Below, in pieces: positions 23,645 through 27,965 of a stretch of DNA of 27,965 nucleotides. Both the position numbers and the translations under genes were made by a program. The stretch lies in contig CALLZZ010000094.1 of assembly GCA_937858235.1 (NCBI GenBank), forward strand, positions 1 to 27,965, read 5' to 3'. Below the pieces are notes generated by a model. It was not told the origin of the DNA. It worked only from the letters and a program-made list of their open reading frames with translations, and did not search any database. Positions within the stretch are counted from its first letter, which is position 1. Every line of letters begins with the position of its first letter. The stretch is from an uncultured Clostridia bacterium. GTDB taxonomy: Bacteria > Bacillota > Clostridia > Oscillospirales > Oscillospiraceae.

Positions 23645-25063
23645 TTACATGGACAGTTTCATTTCCTGATTCTGCTCCATCTTTTGCCGGTGTTTCTCCA
23701 GCAGGATGGCGCCCTTGAGACCGTGGGCGGCAATGTGTTCGTAGCACTCCGCCAGCTTTTCCTTTTCGGCGGCGGACACCACACGCTCATAGCCCCGCAG
23801 GGACATGATATCGGACTCCAGTAAATCCAACCGGGTTTTCAGATGCCCGCGGTTTTCATAGGCTCTGAACCCATTGCGGAGCCTTGCCTGCACAACGGAA
23901 AGATCCCGGCTGTGATCCATCTGCCGGTACTCCCTCACGGCGCCGACTATAGCGTGGCGGCACATCTCCCGCAGACAATCATCCGCCTCGGAAAACTGCC
24001 CCCAATGCAGATGGGAACGGACTTTTATGAGCAGGGCGGACAGGGTATCCGCGGAGCAGCCGGATTTCGCAGGCAATCCCGATTCCATAAGCTGCCGGCA
24101 GAGTTCATCCCGAAGCATATGCTGGGGATGTTCCTCGGCGGGGATGGCCGGCAATCCGTGCTTGGCCTTGATATCCTCGTTCCAGTCCTTGTGTATGGAC
24201 AACTCTATCTCACATGGAATCCCTTTTGTATACAGCAGGTCTTGGTATTTCTCAGACGCTTCGATTCCTGCCTCATCATGGTCCAGGCACAGAATCACAT
24301 GGTTTAGGTTTTGATATATCTCCAGCATCTTCAGCATGGCGTATTCGGAAACACCGCAGAGCGCCACATAGCTGTGGCGCTGCCATTCCTGGGGATGCAG
24401 GGTGATGTAAGACAGCAGGTCGATGGGCGCCTCGAATGCATAGAGGCGCCCACTTGTGCCGATGTGGTGGAAGCTGTAGCTTGGATCGCAGTTATCCACA
24501 TTGCCTTTGAAGCCGGGTCCATCGGTATAGAGTCCCCGCTTGTGGGCATGGCGGGGAACACCGTTTTCATCGAATCCTACAAATACGGCGTTATGGTATT
24601 CCTTCGCGCCGTCCTTGGACTTTTCACAGCTTTCGTACAGGAGCTTTGCCCTGGCAAAGTAGCTGACCACCTCACGGTCGATAAGCCGGGTTTTTGTAAG
24701 GTAGGCATAGACACGGCGCATATCGCTGTGGGGAGCCGGAAGAGCGAAGGGCTTTTTCGGCTCCTGCTTCTTTTGTGAGGCGGGCCGATAGACCTCCCCC
24801 TGCTCACCACCCAGCAGCATGGTCACGGCTTCGGGAAAAGTGAGACCGTAAAAGTTTCGCACAAAGTCAATGGCATACCCGCCGCTCTCCGCGGAATGAT
24901 CGTACCACTCGTTTCCCCGGACGGTGATGCTGCGGTCGGACGCCAGCCGTTTATCCCGGCCGCTGGGGATCAGCTTCTCACCGCGACGCTGGAGGAAATC
25001 CACAAGATCCACATTGTTGGCACGGTACTTCTGCTCATCTGTAAAATATACATAGACACCCAT
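23645..25063 (-). CDS. DUF3991/toprim-domain protein of ICE (primase-like)
   Basis: A 472-residue protein with an N-terminal CHC2-like region (VDLVDFLQRRGEKL, then EWYDHSAESGGYAIDFV) that appears to lack the zinc cysteines. A toprim domain follows, with an acidic motif in YAFEAPIDLLSY and the DHD motif in VILCLDHDEAG. A C-terminal alpha-helical region of about 150 residues has no known motif. Such proteins lie next to relaxases in Firmicutes ICEs and may prime DNA synthesis after transfer; activity is unproven. GGAGG lies 7 bases before the ATG. Confidence 0.85.
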   Translation of the reverse strand: MGVYVYFTDEQKYRANNVDLVDFLQRRGEKLIPSGRDKRLASDRSITVRGNEWYDHSAESGGYAIDFVRNFYGLTFPEAVTMLLGGEQGEVYRPASQKKQEPKKPFALPAPHSDMRRVYAYLTKTRLIDREVVSYFARAKLLYESCEKSKDGAKEYHNAVFVGFDENGVPRHAHKRGLYTDGPGFKGNVDNCDPSYSFHHIGTSGRLYAFEAPIDLLSYITLHPQEWQRHSYVALCGVSEYAMLKMLEIYQNLNHVILCLDHDEAGIEASEKYQDLLYTKGIPCEIELSIHKDWNEDIKAKHGLPAIPAEEHPQHMLRDELCRQLMESGLPAKSGCSADTLSALLIKVRSHLHWGQFSEADDCLREMCRHAIVGAVREYRQMDHSRDLSVVQARLRNGFRAYENRGHLKTRLDLLESDIMSLRGYERVVSAAEKEKLAECYEHIAAHGLKGAILLEKHRQKMEQNQEMKLSM

Positions 25064-25074
25064 AGATGCACCTC

Positions 25075-25191
25075 CTACCTGTGGTGATTGCCGATTCTAT
25101 GAAAAAAAGCCGCCCTTTTTACAGGACGGCAATGGTTCCGGAGCAATTTCCACCTGATGGGTTGCTTGATTTTCTTTTTCTGTTTCTTCAC
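25075..25191 (-). CDS. Possible 38-residue basic peptide
   Basis: A GTG-start frame with GGAGG exactly 6 bases upstream encodes a very basic peptide (begins KKQKKKIKQPIRWKLLRNH). It lies between the relaxase and toprim genes in the same direction. Against it: it runs through a terminator-like hairpin (25102-25130). A rival frame, in frame with the relaxase after its stop, spans 25207-25097. I do not recognise either product. Confidence 0.3.
   Translation of the reverse strand: MKKQKKKIKQPIRWKLLRNHCRPVKRAAFFHRIGNHHR
25102..25130 (-). terminator. Terminator-like hairpin within transfer operon
   Basis: GCCGTCC (25130-25124) pairs with GGGCGGC (25115-25109), including one G-U pair, with an 8-base loop and seven T after it on the minus strand. 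It sits between the relaxase and toprim genes and may attenuate expression of the downstream toprim and VirD4 genes. Confidence 0.65.
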
Positions 25192-25207
25192 GGTGATCCT
25201 CCAATCG

Positions 25208-27965
25208 TTATAGCGACATGGTCTGTTCGTGGTCCCCCTGGGCATGACCGGCCGCACGCTTTTTCTCATTCAGCTTGAGGCGCCGTTTTCGGTCAATGCG
25301 AGGGCCGGGCGGCTTTAAGGGCGGTGTGTTGTCAGAAAAAATACGGCTCATGTGATTCAGGAGCCGTGTCCCCGCCAGCAGGACGGAGGGGTCTTTAAAG
25401 CTATCCATATGGTCGAGGAAAAACTGAGCGTAAATATTGCCCTGGGCGGCAGAAAGGGTAAACCAGCGGACAGCAGCTTCTTTGTCTTTCGGGACATCCT
25501 TTCCCATAAGGTACAGCTTGCCGAGGGTATACTGCGCATATTGATTGCCTTGTTCAGCGGCGGCAGTCAGAAACCCAAGGGCTGCCTGTACATCCTTTGG
25601 CACATCCTCGCCCATGAGGTAAATCTTGCCGAGCCGGTATTGTGCAAACTGATTTCCCTGACCGGCAGACCGTTTCAGGTATTCCAGAGCTTTGGGGATA
25701 TCCTTCGGAACATCTTCTCCTTTGAAGTAGAGGATACCGAGGGCGTATTCCGCAAATTGGTTCTTCCGGTCCGCGGCAAAGATCAGCCAGCGGACGGCGG
25801 ACTCCACATCTTTGAGGATACCCTCGCCACCAAGGTAGAGCTTGCCGAGCCGGTATGCGGCAAAGTCATTGTCCTGTTCTGCCGACAGGGTATAAAGCCG
25901 TACCGCCTCGGAAATATTCTGCGGAACATGCTGTCCCTTTTCATAGAGCTTGCCGAGAAAATATGCAGCATAGGGATTCTCAGCCTCCACCGCTTTGCTG
26001 AGATAGCCAAGGGCTTTCTCAACATCCTGCGGCGATGCTTTTTCATCCGAGAGGATGAGCTTGGCAAGCTGGTAGCAGGCAAATGTGTTTCCCACGGATG
26101 CCGCCTTTTCAAAGTATTCTTTTGCCCTGGCTTCATTCTTGTCAGTACCAACACCATTCAGAAGCATCCAGCCAAGACGGTATTGGAGCTTATCATCATG
26201 GCCCTTTTCCTCCAGAGAAACAAAGCCGAGAAAGGCTTCTTGAAAGCGGCGGTCAGCGTCCTGCTGATTTTTTTTACAGCCTATTCCATCCCACAGCATT
26301 TTACCCAACTCAAAGCTGGCATAGGGAAAGCTCTGATCCGCCGAGCGGGTATAGAGGGCAAAGGCGGTTTCATGATCCTGCTCCACACCCTTGCCGTGGT
26401 AATACAAACCGCCAAGGGAATACTGCGCGTATTTGTAGTTCTCCTCCGCGGAGAGGGTGAGCCAATCTGCCGCCTGCAGATAGTCCTGCTCGGTGCCAAG
26501 CCCTGCGGCAACCATTTTGCCGATTCGATATTCGGTGTACTTCCACGGCTTTTCTTCCTCGGCGGCATGGAAAACGGCAAGGGCTTTTTCATACCATTGG
26601 TACGCTTCTCCGGCATCTGCTTCGCAGCCAAGACCATCGGCGGCCATTCGGCCAAGGTCATACAGCGCAAGAGGGTTATCCGCATCTGCTTCCGCGAGGA
26701 AAATTTCACGGGCTTTCTCAAAATCTTGCGGGATTTCGGCATCCTCATCGCCATGCAAATATTTCTTTGCCAGTTTGTAGTCCTCCGTCCACCAGGAGTC
26801 AGAGGATTCCTTACCGTCAGAGGTTTCATCGCTGGAGGGCTGCCCTCCGGAATCATCTATCGGTTCCTGTTCTTCTTTGTCCGTCATGTCAGAGAGGGGT
26901 ATCTCCAGATCATTCGCCGGCTCCGGCAGTGCCGGTTCTGCCGATGACGGTTCCTCGAAGGTCATGGTCCCAAGGAGCAGGGTTTCCTGAATGACCATGT
27001 TGCGGATGGGCTTGAAATCCTCACAGCGGGAAAGAGGCGGCGGCTCGGATGGGGTTTCGGTATAGATGGATTCGATCCTGCCCCTGGTTTCCCACCACAG
27101 CCGGTAGGCTTCCGTGACACGGCTGTCCTGCGCCAGCTCATCCACGATTTCGTCCACAATATTTTTCAGCTCTGCCTTGAGGTATCCATACTGTTTTTTG
27201 CCGCCCACCGTTTGCAGACGCTCGGCAAGGTGTGTGATGAGCTGCTCCATGCGGTCGCTCTGCAAAACACCCCCTTTCATCTGACGGATTAGCTCCCGCA
27301 GGGACTCGGCCGCCTGTTCTTTCAGGTCATCCCGCCGCTGGCTCTTTTCACCGTAGAGCGGAATGAGCTCCTGACGGAAAATCTCATTTGCCAGAGAGGA
27401 CTTCATTTTGCGGATGCCCTGTTTGGTGAGGTAGCCCTCCCTTGGGTCGATGCTGTAGCAGACCATATGGACGTGCGGATGATGCGATTCATTATGAAAC
27501 GCACCATACCATTTCAGATGGTCTGGATGAATTTTCAAATTTTCCGCCAGCTCCATCGCTTTGGCGGAAAGCAGGGCTTTCCATGCACGGGCATTATCAT
27601 AGCCCAGCCGTGCGGCGTCCTCCCGGCGCAGGGAAATAATCGGCGTCCAAACATTGCCGGTGTGGGCGGCCACTTCCTCCGCCACCTGAGACAAGACCAA
27701 CGGCGCATCCCCGGATGTGAACAGACCATGGCTGTCGAACTTCTCCACGCGGGGACGATTTGCAATGTAGTCCAGGTATTTTTCCCGCCCGCTGATTTGA
27801 TCAAGGTTTTGTTCCAGCGCAATGGAGATAAACTCCGAAGCGTTTCCCCGGTTGGGATTCTCACAGTAATCCTCGTATTCAAATAATTCTCTGGTATCGG
27901 GAAACTCTCGGAGAATCTGCGCAATCAGCTCCTGTTGCTTTTTGGTGGAGTTCCAGAGCCGGTGG
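25208..27965 (-). CDS. MobP-type relaxase with C-terminal Sel1 repeats (5' end outside window)
   Basis: The frame stays open to the right edge, so the start lies outside; 918 residues are visible. The N-terminal part has the relaxase blocks GNASEFISIALEQN, YLDYIANRPRVEKFDSHGLF, NVWTPIISLRREDAARLGYD and the histidine motif HNESHHPHVHMV that binds metal at the nicking site. It would nick oriT and pilot the strand to the coupling protein. After an acidic Ser/Pro-rich linker, about twelve Sel1-like repeats of 36 or more residues follow (AQYRLGKIYLMGEDVPKDVQ type), then a basic tail. Sel1 repeats usually bind proteins. A GTG at 27748 is inside the gene and is not the start. Confidence 0.93.
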   Translation of the reverse strand, partial: HRLWNSTKKQQELIAQILREFPDTRELFEYEDYCENPNRGNASEFISIALEQNLDQISGREKYLDYIANRPRVEKFDSHGLFTSGDAPLVLSQVAEEVAAHTGNVWTPIISLRREDAARLGYDNARAWKALLSAKAMELAENLKIHPDHLKWYGAFHNESHHPHVHMVCYSIDPREGYLTKQGIRKMKSSLANEIFRQELIPLYGEKSQRRDDLKEQAAESLRELIRQMKGGVLQSDRMEQLITHLAERLQTVGGKKQYGYLKAELKNIVDEIVDELAQDSRVTEAYRLWWETRGRIESIYTETPSEPPPLSRCEDFKPIRNMVIQETLLLGTMTFEEPSSAEPALPEPANDLEIPLSDMTDKEEQEPIDDSGGQPSSDETSDGKESSDSWWTEDYKLAKKYLHGDEDAEIPQDFEKAREIFLAEADADNPLALYDLGRMAADGLGCEADAGEAYQWYEKALAVFHAAEEEKPWKYTEYRIGKMVAAGLGTEQDYLQAADWLTLSAEENYKYAQYSLGGLYYHGKGVEQDHETAFALYTRSADQSFPYASFELGKMLWDGIGCKKNQQDADRRFQEAFLGFVSLEEKGHDDKLQYRLGWMLLNGVGTDKNEARAKEYFEKAASVGNTFACYQLAKLILSDEKASPQDVEKALGYLSKAVEAENPYAAYFLGKLYEKGQHVPQNISEAVRLYTLSAEQDNDFAAYRLGKLYLGGEGILKDVESAVRWLIFAADRKNQFAEYALGILYFKGEDVPKDIPKALEYLKRSAGQGNQFAQYRLGKIYLMGEDVPKDVQAALGFLTAAAEQGNQYAQYTLGKLYLMGKDVPKDKEAAVRWFTLSAAQGNIYAQFFLDHMDSFKDPSVLLAGTRLLNHMSRIFSDNTPPLKPPGPRIDRKRRLKLNEKKRAAGHAQGDHEQTMSL
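25400..26800 (-). repeat. Sel1-like repeat array in relaxase gene
   Basis: About twelve tandem units, most close to 108 bases, encode Sel1 helices with the pattern A-x-Y-x-L-G-K-x-Y-x-x-G. The last three or four units (about 25430-25750) are the most alike (for example GEDVPKD and GKDVPKD), which suggests recent duplication. Such arrays can change copy number by recombination. Confidence 0.85.

Noticed and set aside
25400..26800. Regularly spaced repeats resembling a CRISPR array
   Set aside because: The period is about 108 bases and in frame, encoding Sel1 helices; there are no short identical repeats with unique spacers.
25352..26947. A 531-codon open frame on the plus strand opposite the relaxase
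   Set aside because: It is the antisense of the Sel1 repeat array. Its openness follows from the repeat's codon pattern; it lacks a Shine-Dalgarno sequence and known motifs.
27535..27924. A 129-codon minus-strand frame at the relaxase 5' end, suggesting a frameshift
   Set aside because: The relaxase frame stays open through this stretch to the window edge and carries the conserved relaxase blocks; the other frame is a shadow.
1..27965. tRNA or rRNA genes, or insertion sequences
   Set aside because: No cloverleaf-like or rRNA segments were recognised by reading, and no transposase frame or flanking inverted repeats were seen.

Overview
The window looks like part of an integrative and conjugative element (ICE) from a gut-type Clostridia (Firmicutes) bacterium. 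Three things point there. Ribosome-binding sites are strong and GGAGG-like, base composition is moderately GC-rich, and the right end carries a typical Firmicutes conjugation block: a MobP-type relaxase with Sel1 repeats, a CHC2/toprim DUF3991-like protein, a VirD4-type coupling ATPase and a small winged-helix protein, all on the minus strand. The left end carries a short sigma-70-like regulator of the kind found in Firmicutes ICEs. The roughly 19 kb between these blocks (about 1.0-19.6 kb) is cargo. Species and the ends of the element cannot be seen here, and the relaxase is cut by the right edge of the window.

Layout. 1-1042: minus-strand sigma factor with terminators, then a gene-poor stretch holding a cyclic-di-GMP-I riboswitch. 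1043-4613: minus-strand operon of DedA protein, polysaccharide flippase and a metallophosphoesterase lipoprotein. 4896-7056: two-component system 1 (histidine kinase then response regulator). 7192-14196: a nine-gene plus-strand operon of zinc phospholipase C-like protein, GT4 glycosyltransferase, TVP38/DedA-like protein, second GT4, zinc-ribbon membrane protein, ABC ATPase, ABC permease, secreted/anchored accessory protein and PAP2 phosphatase. 14283-16662: minus-strand operon of GT2-GtrA, phosphodiester glycosidase and a small membrane protein. 16837-17388: PepSY protein. 17583-19614: two-component system 2. 19748-21102: EamA transporter and an excisionase-like HTH protein. 21103-21485: non-coding, with a candidate oriT. 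21486-27965: conjugation genes.

How it may work together. The promoters of the two operons flanking two-component system 1 share four half-sites (consensus near AGTTTAAC) spaced exactly 11 bp and at the same distance from the -10 box. The promoters of the PepSY gene and the GT2 operon share a different 11-bp-phased pattern (CTCATTT/TTCAY), and part of it recurs in front of two-component system 2. I infer two separate self-contained regulons. The gene content suggests regulated remodelling of membrane glycolipids and lipid carriers. A phospholipase or PAP2 enzyme could supply diacylglycerol, two GT4 enzymes could build a diglycosyl lipid, and DedA/TVP38, flippase and GtrA proteins could move lipids or lipid-linked sugars. 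This would fit resistance to antimicrobial peptides or other envelope stress, but substrate assignments are inference.

The most unusual signals are: an 18-base element shared by the leaders of the sigma factor and VirD4 genes, which in both folds into a hairpin hiding the Shine-Dalgarno sequence; the two 11-bp-phased regulons; a promoter whose -10 box lies inside the terminator of the upstream operon; and a c-di-GMP riboswitch with no obvious target gene.
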